From Paraphysoderma sedebokerense (taxonomy: Eukaryota; Blastocladiomycota; Physodermatomycetes; Physodermatales; Physodermataceae), in contig JAHLJZ010000032.1 of assembly GCA_025602915.1 (NCBI GenBank), forward strand, positions 124,001-188,000: 64,000 bases of DNA. The letters are read 5' to 3'. Within the stretch, counting starts at the first letter, position 1; each line of letters begins with the position of its first letter. The notes beneath the pieces are model-generated. The model saw only the letters and a program-made list of their open reading frames with translations, was not told where the DNA came from and made no database searches. Shown here piece by piece: positions 46,858 to 59,800 of this stretch. The position numbers and the translations under genes were made by a program.

Positions 46858-47238
46858 AAATCTGGTAAATTCAAAAAATCAGTGTTAAAGCGGTTGCTTT
46901 GTCCGCTTGGGGACTTTGGGGTAGCTTCGAAGAATGATCTCACCTAATGTGAATTGTGAAAGCAAATGTTTTGATTTCAACTTTTTCTTGAAATGTTTTT
47001 GGTTTAATGCGCACAGTTCAATGTACGACATTGTTTTGCTCATAGCGAAAAAAGCTAACTTTAGGTATGTAAAAACAGTGAATGGCGCCAAAGAAACTCA
47101 CTTGGGGAGCGACTGGTTTTAAGCTGGCAAATCTATTGATTGTTACTTTTATCATGAGTAAAATAAATAATATATAAATATTGGTTAAAAATAACTCTAT
47201 ATAATATTGTTACAATGTATGAAGCTATTTTATATTTC
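46858..47238. other. Intergenic spacer
   Basis: About 380 bases between the C1orf74-like gene start and the 3' end of CCH1, both on the minus strand. Short chance ORFs only. Confidence 0.5.
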
Positions 47239-50200
47239 TTATACATGTCCCGAATTTGACGTTTTATCGTTTTCGTTTTGGAGTAACTGGTCGACCGTCT
47301 CGACCGGATTTTCAATGCCGACAGATAATCTTCTCTCAAGCTCTTTTTCTTTTACCGTTTCTTTCACCGTTTCTTCACCCTCGGTCCTTTTTTTCGTTAT
47401 CTCTGGTTCGATGGTTTCTGTTTGAATTGGTAAAAATGGCGAAGACAACGGCTCTTTCACTTCAACTTCAGATCTTGATTTCGTTATCTCTTCTTCAACG
47501 GTTTCTGCATGAATCGGTAAAGGTGAAGAAGACAGCGGCTCTTTCACTTCAACTTCAGATCTTGAATTCGATAACTCTTCTTCAACGGTTTCTGCTTGAA
47601 TCAGTAAAGGTGGAGAAGACACCGGCAAATCCATCTCTTGATCAGGTTTTGCCTTTGGTTGAAGTTCCGGCTGCTCATTCTTTTCTGTCACCGCATCTTC
47701 TAAAATAGCATCTGGTATAATCGGTATTGATTTCTCTTGCTCCGCCAACATTGATTTCCTTTTTCCCGGGGTCGCCTCATTTTTCGATACGCCTTCTTCC
47801 ACATTCTTCGCCATTGATAGAGGCCTTATCAACGAAGTTCGTGTTCCCCTCCTAGTCAGACCCGGTTCGTTTTTTCCAATTTGACTCTCTCTCCTTTTTA
47901 AACTGACACCCACAGGCCCAGTGACTCCGATTTCCTCCAAATTAGGTTTTTTCAGTAACTCCTTATCAAAATTTCTCTTCCCGGCATTAATTTCTCTTAT
48001 TTTCTTTCGCTTTTCTAACCATGCCTTAGCCAATCGCTGAATCACAAGAGTGGCATGAGCAACTTCAAATGGCTTCTCCTCCACAATTCGCTCCGTTTCG
48101 TCACCCTTGCGCAGAAACTTGATGAACTTTCGTTGTTGATTCGACTCGGCGCCCTTCTTTCTCAACTTTCTAATGAATGAAGGGGGTAAATCTTTGGCAA
48201 ATGTCGCGATGAATAGGGATCTGATGACATCAACGTATTGCAGGTTTCCCCCATTGTAAACTGGTACTCCGCTCATAGCAACTCGAATATGCATTTGACG
48301 GCCACCCAAATGTATAAGAGGCGGTTCAATTCTTTCGTAGAGTTCTAAGAAATCCCAAATAGTGATGACTTGTGTTCCTCGGATATCGTATTCAACCCAG
48401 AGTTGATTAAACTTGTCAACCGACTGCTCGATTGTTTGAATGATATCGTCATTTGACAGCATGTGATGGAATGAATCGACAACGATTGCAATAAAGGAGT
48501 TCAAGAGAATCCAGTTCATTAACAGCTGGAGTGAAATGAAATATACGGGAGCCCATTTCGTACCACTTTATGAGGAGTAGAAGTTGACAAAATACGTTAA
48601 TAAAGCACAAACCATGGCCACCTGAGTTTTCAATTAACCACTAAAGCAGACGTACCAATTGCCAGCTTGCAAGTCGCAAAAGGGCGGATCAACCATGCAA
48701 TTCGACATGATAACCGGCCAGTTTTCTCCAGTGGAAGCAACGTACACGGCGTAAAAAGCATTCCAGAATGTAGTGAAGTTCACTTCTGAGCTCAATCCAT
48801 CTACATAAGCAATTTTCCCATAGTACTGCACTCCAAGAACTGCATACACGAAACAAATGACAACCATCAAAAACAGTACGTTTAGCAGCTGGGCAAAATT
48901 AATTATTAACCCTAACACAAGGGCGTTAAGACCTTTTGCGCTACGGAAAATGCGGAATATTCGAAGAATGCGGATGATTACAAAGATATTGGCCGAGGAG
49001 ATAAATTGAAAGACGTGGTCGATAATAGCCGAAATGACGATAAGAATTTTTACAATATTCCATTTATCGGCAAAGAAGGCTCTGAAGATCAATGAAAAGG
49101 TGAGTGACATAACGAGTAAATAATGCCTCTTGCAATTAACGGCAGACGAGTACCTGTAACCTAACCCCACAAAGAGCATGATTATCTCGACAACGTAAGC
49201 TGCAGTGAAAATGATCTGAGAAATATCCAAGAATATGCGTAAAGCTTGCGGTGCTGTTGTGATCAATGGAAATACCCATGTAAGACCAGGGTCAAATATA
49301 AGACAGATCATATAAATTAAACAGCATACCTCCATAATGATCAATGGCCATAAGTGCAATATTCAGACAAACAATTGCTATGCATCCATATTCAAACTTC
49401 GTGTTCAGAACAACCTTCTGAAATTTTTCATGAAATTGGTTTTTTGGAATCTGAGGCGGAATTGGAGGGCGGACAACAAATAAAAATCGTAGATTGGTGA
49501 GGCGATCCTTTTGTTCTTCGGTCAGCAATTGAAGACCTTTCAGTTTTTCTTGATAATGCTGTAAAGATAATAATTTACTTTATCAATATAATCTATGGTG
49601 AGTTTGCGAATACAGAAGGCGCTACCTTGAGGTTATCGAAAATAACACCAGTAACAACTGCTAGAAAGAACCAAGACCCAATAAATTCAACTATAACAAA
49701 AAACGCTGAAGCAAGAGGGGTAGAATCTCTCCGCGGTTGCCTATCCACGGCGGTCACATCCATATATCTAAATTGCAACATTATTAGCATCGGATGAAAC
49801 TGTCGAGACGATTAGAGTAGACTGTACCTGTACATGTCATTGGGCCTGTTGAATAGGATGAAACGATATCAGTGTCCATCCGAGACTAGTAAACCAACAG
49901 CATTACAACTTACCATCCTTCCTGGAATGAAATCACCAGAACCGACAGCAGACTGTGGAAGATATTATCATAGTAGAATCTATAAGGATACCACAGTCGT
50001 TCCGTCGACGCTCCGGTCGCTGGATCAATGAATGTCCCCACGCAATCTTCCTTTCCGTTCACCGAATCGTCATTACATTGCCAACCTAGCCCTCCAAACA
50101 CATGTAGTCCAAAAATTGAGGCGAGAAACAGAAACATTAAGAACGGAATGATAATCGTCCTCAACATCGGAATAGTTTTCATAATTGCAGTCGTGACGAT

Positions 50201-53200
50201 TCTTAACGGTTTACTCAATTTGATTAACTTGACCACTCGTACAACTCGCAACACTCTGTATATTTTCAGTCCAAGAAGATCAGAATTTACGGTAATCCAC
50301 GATATAATCACGATGAAAATGTCGAGCCAATTCCAAGCTGATTTGAGGAAGGGATCATCTCCTTTGATTAACCGACTGGTAAATGCGTTTAACAATACTT
50401 CTATTGTGAATGCTATAGCGAAAAACAGATCTATTGTAGCTAATTCTTTGGGTCGATTTTCGGGGGTTGGGCCATCAAAAGCTAGTGCGATACAACTCCC
50501 GAGGATTAGAAGGAAAGAAAACCAAGCGAAAATAGTGCCGCGAACAAACTGTTGGAGAATTTTATAAAAGGATTTAAAATTCGTTTGAAGTGAAATAAGG
50601 GAGCTCGACATGGGATTCGATGCAAAATTGGAGTTGCGATTGAGTGAGCGATGGGGTGTATTTGGAGGAGGCCGGCCAATTAACGATGAATTCAGATTTT
50701 CTTGTTGCGGACTGAAAAGGCTTGTGGAAGGAGATAAGGAGGGAGGATTTTGGCTATCAGCCGCGTCCACTCGGCCAACTTCATCGGTCATTGAATGTTC
50801 GACTATGATACTTGGAGCTCTATTGTGGTCGTCCGTCGTTGAGACTTTATTGGCCTCCTCCTCTCCTGCAAGCTGTCGTCTATCCGAAACAATTTTCTGT
50901 TCAACGATAAGCGATATTCGGAATCCCATATTGGGAGATATCGGACTATTCGAAGTGGGGTCGACAGCTTGCAGTTTTCGATGAAGTTTTTCAGTATCGA
51001 GTGATAGTGAAATCTGTGCTGGGGAGCGGATCGTCAAATCATTTTTCTTGCTGTCATGGGTTGGACTTATGGGTAATTCAGCTTTTTTGGCGTCTGTGCC
51101 AAAATATTGGCGAACATCGGCTTTGGCTATGAAGTTCAATTCATTAATAAAATGACTCTTTGAACTGACGCATCAGGGACATACCGGCTAACCGCTTGAC
51201 GAACTTGAATTTCGCTTTGTTTTTTTCTTTTGCCAATCTAACTATAGTGTTCATTTCATCTTGAAATGTAGTGATTAAGATCGCCAATAACATTTGCGAC
51301 AACACGAATCCACCAATTACAATGACAATAATTGGAAATAAAGTCGCCCACAGTCCGCTGGCCTTTGCTACACTAGCTGCAACATCATTCCAATTTTCAA
51401 CACTATACAATTGAAATGTTGATAACGAAGCGTAACCAAAGGTGTCAAAGTGAGCTCTCGGGCGCCCCAAGTCGGACGCAGTTGGATCGAAATTTAATCT
51501 GTCGGAAAGACTGGATGCCCAAACATGCAAACACAAATACGCCTATAATCCATATTGCCCCCAACGATCGTAAAAGCGGCCATGCATCAACTATAATTTT
51601 TATCAATCGCAATAATGGTTTCGATAGGCGTAAGAGGCGCAGAAGACGAAAGGTTCGTAAAAATGCACGAAATACTCGGAATATTGACAAAGTTGACACT
51701 TGTCTTGTTGGAGATAGCAGATCAGCCAGAGAAACAATAGTAACGAGACCATCCAGTATGTTGACAGTAGATTTACAATAATTTCTAGGAAACAAGGCGA
51801 CTAATTTGGACACCAGCTCAATTGTAAACAGAATAGTGCAAACTTCATTCACAATGTCTAAATTGAAAGAAAAGGTCGGCGACATATTGTGATGGTGAGC
51901 GGCCAATGCGACAGTGTTTGCGATGATAATACTCATCACCCCAAATTCGAACCATTTTGAGCAAATCAAGCGATATGCGTATTGCCGGAGGGCTGGCAGT
52001 TTTTGATACTCGCTTTCGGTAAACCGAAAATCTATATTCCCAATTGCACTTTTTCCAGATGACGCACTTCTGCCATCAGAGCCGTTGGGAGAATCAACGG
52101 AGAGAACGGGAAAGGAGGAGCCATTATTGTCCGGTGAATTCGGAGACGGCAAGTTTTCAGCAGACTCCTCAATGACGCTGCATAAAGAATTAACAACAAC
52201 GGATACAAGTAGCTGTACGAGAATGTAATTTCCTATAAATATGACGGCCAAGAAATATACCATTGAAGCAGGTCCTGTGCTCCCTTTAATCTGGTCCATG
52301 ATGGAGGACCAGCCTTCTCCGGTCAAAATCTAGTCCAGACAGACTGTTAACAAAATTTTTTGGTTGAAATTCAAAATATCAACGATTCAGACATACCTGA
52401 AAGATGGTTAACCAGGATGATAAAAGGTTATCGAAAGAAATAATGCCTTCCGACGGATTTGGGGCAACGGGTAAACAGCTGGTTTCTGCAGGACACTGGT
52501 ACCCTAAAGCCCGATTCATGGAACACATTTTTGTCTCATCCAAAATTGTCCCGTTGTTTGTAAAAACACAACGCTGATGGAGTTTCCCGCCATATAGTTT
52601 AGTCCCTGCAATACCCCACGACAAGAAAAAGACGAGAGACAGAATGCCGATGTCCCTCATCAAAGGCAGCGATCGATGTAACGCTTTTAAAATGGTGCCG
52701 ACATGATGAAAATACGACATTCTCGGCAAAAACTTGACCAAGAGCAACACTCTCAACGGGGATAAATCAGCAAGTGCATTCGCCCAAGAAATACATGAAA
52801 GTGCTGTCACTAAAACATCCATTCGATACCATGGGTCTGAGAGTACGCCGCGCACTCCGAGTGCGATACATTTGAGAAGAACATCGACAATGAATGCGAT
52901 CGATAGGTAATTATCCAGTTGAACAACTAAACGAAGCCATTCGGTCTGAGGTTGTTTGCGCGTATACGTAGCGAGGATAGCTCCGTTAAATAGTACGACG
53001 AGGCAAGTTACGAAAATGTACGGACGAGAATGTATGATAAGACGACATGTATCACGGAGGAATTGGTATTTTTGGACAATTAAGGAATTCGGCTGACCGT
53101 CATCGACTGATTTAATGTTAATGGTGTGATCCGGAACCGTTTTGTCGCCACCTTCTGTATTCTGAACGTTCTCTGAATGCATCTCTATGATTTCCGTCGG

Positions 53201-53218
53201 TTCCTTTGAAGTCTCCAT
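47239..53218 (-). CDS. CCH1: Voltage-gated calcium channel alpha-1 subunit (Cch1)
   Basis: A four-domain channel of some 1,700 residues. First exons: 53218-52397, then from 52329; domain III lies in 51126-49914; an 18-base exon is at 49845-49828. Each domain has S1-S6 and a pore. S4 segments: LSPLRVLLLVKFLPRM (I), FRVFRAFLRTFRLLRLLRLS (II), YRVLRVVRVVKLIKLS (III), IIRILRIFRIFRS (IV). The selectivity sites read TGEGW, SVENW, FQEGW and TGENW, so all four positions are Glu. Domain I S4 has fewer charges than II-IV. The C-terminal tail carries an IQ-like helix and 29-residue repeats. Fungal Cch1 works with Mid1 for calcium entry at the plasma membrane. In the domain II S5-pore linker (51500-51510) the frame shifts by one base, between the coding for GIQSF and RLNFDPTASD; see findings. 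Confidence 0.92.
47413..47640 (-). repeat. 87-base tandem repeat in the CCH1 tail
   Basis: Two full units at 47413-47499 and 47500-47586 and a partial third from 47587, coding 29-residue units of the type IHAETVEEEITKSRSEVEV. The two full units are nearly identical in DNA. A more diverged half unit precedes them. Confidence 0.8.
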
Positions 53219-53870
53219 ACGATATGAATGAAGATTTTAACACACAATGCAATTATCCCAAAAACTATTTTCAATGAGCTCGAGTATAATTCCGGTACAC
53301 CTGCGGCTATTTTTAGATCCGGCTGTTTCACGACGTACTAGCGGCCAGGTAGGCAACTTTGAGATAGAATAAAAATTATCTGTATTAAATACATATTAGA
53401 ATTTATGATCTTGTATGACGAAAGCACAATTTTGCTCTGCTAAGTATCCAGACCGCTGGATTCTCCGCCGGAGCAATAATGAACCCTAATCTTACCTCAG
53501 TGAGACTTGAGAATAACCCGCTGGTGGGTTTGGCAAAATGCTGCTCCTAGTAATCCTCTGGGGTTCTTGAACTTGAATTCTAGCCAGATAAATTAATGCC
53601 TTGGATTCTAGCTACTCCGGTTGCCACTTGCCATTAAGAATGAGCCGTGAAATATTGGAATTGGGTCGTGGAGACAAACCCTGGGAGCGGGGTTTGACAT
53701 AATTTAACTCAGTTACCATGATAATGATGCTCAACCAGATAATCAGATTCTAATATATTTAACATGCATAAGATTTACATATAATTAACTACACACAGAC
53801 TGGATTAATATTTACAAATAGAGACCACTTTTGAAAATTGTAATATTCAGAGTATATCAAGAAAACATTC
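53219..53870. other. Intergenic spacer
   Basis: About 650 bases between the CCH1 start and the 3' end of the coiled-coil gene. It holds the CCH1 promoter. No ORF, tRNA or repeat was found. Confidence 0.5.
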
Positions 53871-54972
53871 TCAGTTCCGTCTCCTTCCAGGCCGACTTCT
53901 CCTCTTACCTGTAACATTAGCTCTGCCCTCATCCGTTCGTTGAGGATCAGAATTTCCACTCGTCCTCGAGAGTGTGGACATCGATGAAGACCCGACTTCA
54001 GAATCAGCGTACAATAATGCCCTCAGGGAGAGTGGCTGCGACTGAATTTTACTTGTACCTGCGCTGACTTTGGTGTCTCGCCACTCTTCCAACCGATCTT
54101 CTAAATACTTCGCCATCTGATTATCTGACTCTTCTTGCAGGTTCGGTAGCGGAGGAAGCCGTAATTTTACTCGTCGCTGATTGATTGATTCTGATATGGG
54201 GTAATACACATGTGTCAATATGCAGAATGCGCAATCGAAGTTAAGACTGAAATTAGTGGATAAGATTCATTAACAGCGAAAAATGGCTACTCTCCGGATA
54301 ATTACCGATAAGCGGCTCATACTCTTCTTCCCTCAATCTAGTGACTTCATCCTGTAATTTCTTTTTTTCGCCTTCCAAAAGTTTTTCCGCTTCTGTTATC
54401 TAGTTTCCCAACATAGGCAATTCAGTTCAGACGAAAGATCAAACGAAAGTTAAGCAAACTATGTCAAATGCAACTCAGATATGACAAAGAGAGTTGACAT
54501 ACATTTTCTAAGTCTTTCTGAACAGTATACAGCATTTCCAGCAATGTTCGCTTTTCCTCGACCAATTGCCTTCGCTCGGATTGAAGATCATTCAAAACGT
54601 TTGTCCCTTCTTCTAATTTTTCAGACTTCGACAAAATATCTTTCTTCAATGATAGTAAACGGATCGTTTTGCATCTGCAATTATTTCACGTTGGATTTAC
54701 ATGATTGTTCACAATAAACCAATAGTTGACAATTAGTTGACCATCATTTATTAAACTTCGTTCTCAAGAGAAATGGAGCAGATTAATTACCGTAAATCTT
54801 GCAAGTTTTGTAATTGTAATAATTGCGAATCTGTTAAATCAACTGATGAAGTCATATCAGGATCCATGAGTGAAGCTTGGTTCCTTCCAATTAGATAGTA
54901 ATCAAATGGAGTTAAAACCTTAATTACAGAGTCACGTGCTGATTGCCATGGTATCCCAATTGCAAGATTCAT
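53871..54972 (-). CDS. Coiled-coil protein, unknown function
   Basis: Four exons can be joined with consistent phase: from 54972 to about 54793, then 54675-54503, about 54400-54309, and about 54194-53871. The central part is helical and charged: TDSQLLQLQNLQDLR, KKDILSKSEKLEEG, LVEEKRTLLEMLYTVQKDLE and EGEKKKLQDEVTRLREEEYE. It is followed by a short conserved-looking piece (INQRRVKLRLPPLPNL, AKYLEDRLEEWRD) and a basic, Ser-rich tail ending in RSRPGRRRN. I do not recognise the family. The start lies only 39 bases downstream of the Nup43 stop codon on the same strand. Seen: coiled coil, basic tail. No function is inferred. Confidence 0.6.
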
Positions 54973-55011
54973 TGATTCAGGTTCCTGCTTCTTCCATGAA
55001 GAGAAATAATT

Positions 55012-56568
55012 TTATTCATTCTTCAATAAAATACTATAATCGTCAGTACCGCACAGCAGAACCCTACTTTCTTCATGATAATCTAAACTATTTACTCCTG
55101 ACCGACTGAAAAAGTTGTATTGTGATTTACTAGTTTGCGTGAACCCATCGTAGACTCCGACTATCCCATCTTCACCCCCTGTGAACAGTTTATCCGAGGA
55201 TGGATGGTATAACACGTCCCAAACTGTTGGTATGACATAGCAGTAATATAACTTTCGTAAGTCAAGCGTATGAAACAGCCAACAAACTTTAGAGACACAG
55301 TACCTTCGGATGAATGCATTTCTTTAACATCTGACCAAATCGCGTCTGGGTTACGGATATCCCAAAAAATAACTTGTCTCGAATCTGTTCCAGCAGCCAC
55401 TTTGTTGATTTGACTCGGGTTAACGGCCACACATGTCGTCACTTCTGATTTACGAGTATCACTAATCGATCAAATTTCATCCGGAACCACACAAGGAATG
55501 GTGTTAGCCCTTTCGTGATGAGCCAAAATGAGCTATTGAATAAGATAATTTACCGTGAAAGCCGTAAAACAGGTTTTCTTGTGTCCCTTGTGTCGAATAC
55601 TTTTAGGCCGTTTGAGGAAGTGATCTAGTTGAATAAAGAACCGAGAAGCAAAGATTGTCAACCACATACTATTACAAATAACAGATTTCGTCTCGGACCC
55701 AAATCATCGTTACATTGTCCAAGACTTCTCATATTAGTAACAAAGATACAAACCAAGGTCTCCGACGATCGCCAGCAAACGTCATTTAATCCATAGGGGT
55801 CTATAAACTTTGCCGTTTCAACATACACGCTACCATCGGACCCCAATTTCACTAGATTCAATTTCCCATCCGACCCTACCGTCGCAATTGCTTTATTCGT
55901 TGTGTTTCGCTGCAATGAACTAGACGTTGCGGTTGCTGGTGATATGGTTTTTCCAGAATCAGACTGGAAGCGGTGAATTTGTTGTTGGTGGGCAAGATTT
56001 AAAGTGGGATTTGCTGAATTCGTATCCTATATCATGCAAACAATAACAAGAAATAGATGCTGTTAGATGGCGATCACAAATAACTTGGGCAAATCAAATC
56101 AAATTTCAAACAAGACACATTCAAATAAACATACAAGTTTGTAAACATAAACACTCCCATTTCCACTTGTCGTGACCACATTTTCTTGATCTAAGACTTG
56201 AATACTAGTAACATCGCCGGAATGTTTAGCTGACACAACAGGCGATACTTCGAATGTTGGATTCTGGATATTATTGTAGCCGGGCTGTACATCGTGATCA
56301 GAATACTGGGGAGTTTGACAAGTCCAGAGGGCGATCGTATTTTCCTGTGTAGTTTAGAAAATATTAGGTATTAATAGATGCAATATGATATACATAATTA
56401 AAAGATGAATATAAAAAAAGAGCGATCGATTACGTCTTCGTCGTCCCATGATCCAGATATGAATTCGATTTGAAGACCGCGGCCGAATACCGGTTTATCA
56501 ACGAATCGGACTGCACTGATTTTTTTATTGGTGTTGACAGAGCGGAAGGGATCAGTGGGTACCGTCAT
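55012..56568 (-). CDS. NUP43: WD-repeat nucleoporin Nup43
   Basis: A multi-exon WD40 protein of about 360 residues. The first exon (56568-56433 or so) codes MTVPTDPFRSVNTNKKISAV and FISGSWDDED, followed by ENTIALWTCQ, the typical opening blade of Nup43. Later blades include DVTSIQVLDQENVVTTSGNG, IATVGSDGKLNLVKLG, NKVAAGTDSRQVIFWDIRNP and LYHPSSDKLFTGGEDGIVGVYD. The end, SRSGVNSLDYHEESRVLLCG, matches the last blade of animal Nup43 (VNSLDV...LLCGTD). Nup43 is part of the Nup107-160 (Y) complex that scaffolds the nuclear pore. It is missing from budding yeast but kept in many other fungi and animals. Internal exon limits were not all fixed, so residues between blades 2 and 4 are less sure. Confidence 0.85.
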
Positions 56569-56801
56569 CGTATAGTGTGCAGACGAAAGAATATCTATAT
56601 CGACAGATTAAATGTATGAAACCGAAAGAGGTGTGAAGAGGAATGAAGAAATAAATGAGCTACAGGACACGAATCAAACCGAACCATCTCAATAATTATA
56701 AAATGACATCTAACAATCTATTTATTCAGTACTCTACACTTTAATATTATTACAAAATCTTCCACTCTTTCAATAAGATCCATCACAGAATCAACATTTA
56801 T

Positions 56802-59800
56802 CTAATCAATCACCATTCTCTCCTTCCCCTGCAACCTTACAATCCCTTCTCCAAGTGCTACTTCACTTTCACCACAATCATTCAAATTCCTCTTTTCCCC
56901 TTCGTCCACAGTAACAGGCTCTCCAGCTTTAATTCCATCCGTCGAAGCTGATCCCCCCACGTTAACAGTCTCGCCACTAGCAGATACTACAATCGGTTCA
57001 ACACTTTTCTCGAGAACACCATTCACAATCCCGTTTAATGGTGGCATCGATGAATGAGGAGGTAAGATTGAACCTGATGAGCTTAAAATAAACGAACCAG
57101 AAGCAGAAGAAGTTGGGGGCGAGATCCGGGTAGGAGATAACATCGGCGGAATGGTAGAATCAGATGTATCAATCCGATCTAGACGTAAATTGGGATTATA
57201 CCCTGGCTTACGCGATTCTGTAGTTGTGAAAGTAGGTGGAGGCGGTAGAGGCAATGACGGATTTCGCTGATCGGAAGTTGTTGTAGAAGTTGAGATGGTA
57301 GACCCAGAGCGGGAGGACGACGTTGAAGGACCAGAGGAATCAGAATTCAAGCTATGCGATTTTTTAGTTTTCTTTCCCACCATTGGCATTTTATCAAGTA
57401 ATGAGGATTTCATTTTTTGTTTAATCCAACTATTACCGTTCCCACTTCTTGAGGATTTCTTTGGCGGTGAGCGGCCCGTAGATTTCGATTTCGATGAGGA
57501 CAAAGGAGGATAAGGAGAAGAGACAGCTGAAGACGTTCTAATCGGAAGTGAACTCGACGGCACAGCAGACGGCGATGAAGCATGAGGAGAAACATTCCCA
57601 GAAAGCGAAACACGACTTTCCACCATCGCTTGCAAGGTCTCCGATCCAACCATCATAGAATGCGTGGGTCTAGAATTCACTACTTTTTTCCCATTGCGAT
57701 ATTTCTCTTCCTCATCATCACCCATTGAACGCTGTCGCTCCAATCTTTCAATCTTCGCCATCTCATACCGCTCTTTAATTCGTTTTTCCATTTCCGTTTC
57801 CTCTTCGGCACTGACATTGTCAGCCTTGCCATGAGCTTCCGTCAACTCTACCTCTTCACCCGGTTTCATATCATCCGCTTCGTTCTCTGTTTCCTCAACC
57901 GCCACACCATCTTCCTCTTCATCGTCAGCATCATCACCTTCACTCTCAATTTCTCGCACTTCAATAGGGACCTCATCTTCGTCAAAATCTTCATAACCAT
58001 CACTATTATTGACATGTTCGGCATTAGAGAAATCGCTATCATCCATGTCTCCGTCATTTTCGAATTCAGTATACCCAACAGGACGATGTGTACCGTCGAT
58101 ATGATCATTGGTAGTGTTGGTCGTTGCAGTAACATAGCCATCAGACTCGTTTTCGTCATATCCATTTTCAATTCCGTTCGGCTTTTGACGATTGACTTGG
58201 TTACTGGCTGCGCCAGGAAGACTCGTGAAAGAACTCGACCGAGAAATTGATTTCGGACTTAAACTTTCATTTTCACCATACTTTCTTCTTACCCTGTTTC
58301 GTCTTTTTAACGTTTCCCTTCTCTCACTTTCAGTTTCTTCTTCATCTCCCACGGCCTTTCTGTCCCCTTCATCAGCTAATTTCTGTGCATCAGTATCACC
58401 TTTAACATCGTTCATCCTTTCACGTTCCATCTTCTTCCACATTTCCCTTTCTAACTTTTCCCTTTGAACTGCCAAAAATTGGGCATAGGCTATCCCCCAA
58501 CTCCCTCTTTTAGTCTTATCCCCACCAGCAATTCTATCTCGATCTTTCCTGAGGCTACGACTAACGCTTTTACGTCTTGAAACACTAATCCCATTCGGTT
58601 TTGCCGATTTAATTCGTGATTGCGGTTGATGATGTTGCTTTGGATGATCTAAATGAACCTGGTCCTGTCGTGACTCAAGTGAATGATAGGGATGAGAAGA
58701 ACCGTAAGATGAAATAATTGGTTGAGGCGGAACAAACAATAACTCCTTTTTCGATCTTGACTTGGTTCGTTTTATCCCATTCACAGCATTCTGTTCCTTT
58801 TTCATCCCTTTTTTTATCTTACCTATTCCCACACCTGGTAAGTAGCGAGACCCAAAATTACTTGAAAAAGAGGTAGACGAAGTGGAGATGTGAATATCCG
58901 GGAAGTGATGTTTCGACACTTCAATTCCCATCATTTGTGATAGAATTATAGCGCTCATTAATTCTTTCTTCTCTTTTCGATTTTGAGGGGTGAAATAACG
59001 GTTTAGTAGAATTGCCAGGTAAATATCCCACGGCGAAGAAGTCGGCTTGCTGAGTTGGGACTTTGTGTGAACTGAGGCAGGGAAAAATGGTGATGAAGGA
59101 GAGGTGGATGAGGTAGGAACGGGTGAATAAAGATGATAAGAAAGGGTCGTTCTCCAGCACGGATGCGAAATCAATTGGAGCAAACGAATCGTAAAGGCTA
59201 AGATTTGAGATGAAGTTAGATAATGTAGCTGATCACTGTTGCCATCTCCATCTGTTTTTCCTTCCGAGTTGAGTCTTTCAGCTGCATGAACACTTTTATC
59301 CCCAATTTTCCCATCACCGACTTGTTGGCTGTTTGGTGAATTTCTCGATTCGGAACACGACGACTGATGCCCATGAAGCAACCATTTCGGTAACAACAAA
59401 GTTAATACAAACGGATAACAGTCTATAAAAACCGCGGGCAATAAAGTTTTAGTTAACTGATGCAATCTCTGAATTTTATCCAATCGCTCTTTCATGACGA
59501 TTATGCTTTCTCCGTCCTTGCCAACTCGTCGTCCTTGTTGTCGAACCATGAAATCAAATGACCTAGAATAACGCCACACTGAACCCACTAAAAACTCGAA
59601 TTTGGCAATCACCATTTGAATCACAATAACTTTGTAAGGTGCTGGAACAAAGTAACTGATATTCAGGGGAGGTGTTGCCAATTTCTGTAATAAATAAGTG
59701 AGCCTTCGTGAAGCGTGAAGCAAATTGGTAGTCGTGGAATCGGAATCAGACGGACTGGGGTCGACGATGGAAGCACTATTAGAGGCAGGGACCGAAGATG

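Noticed and set aside
57831-58467. Plus-strand ORFs of 91-139 codons under the BTB gene
   Set aside because: They are the antisense of its Asp/Glu-rich tail and give artificial hydrophobic sequences.
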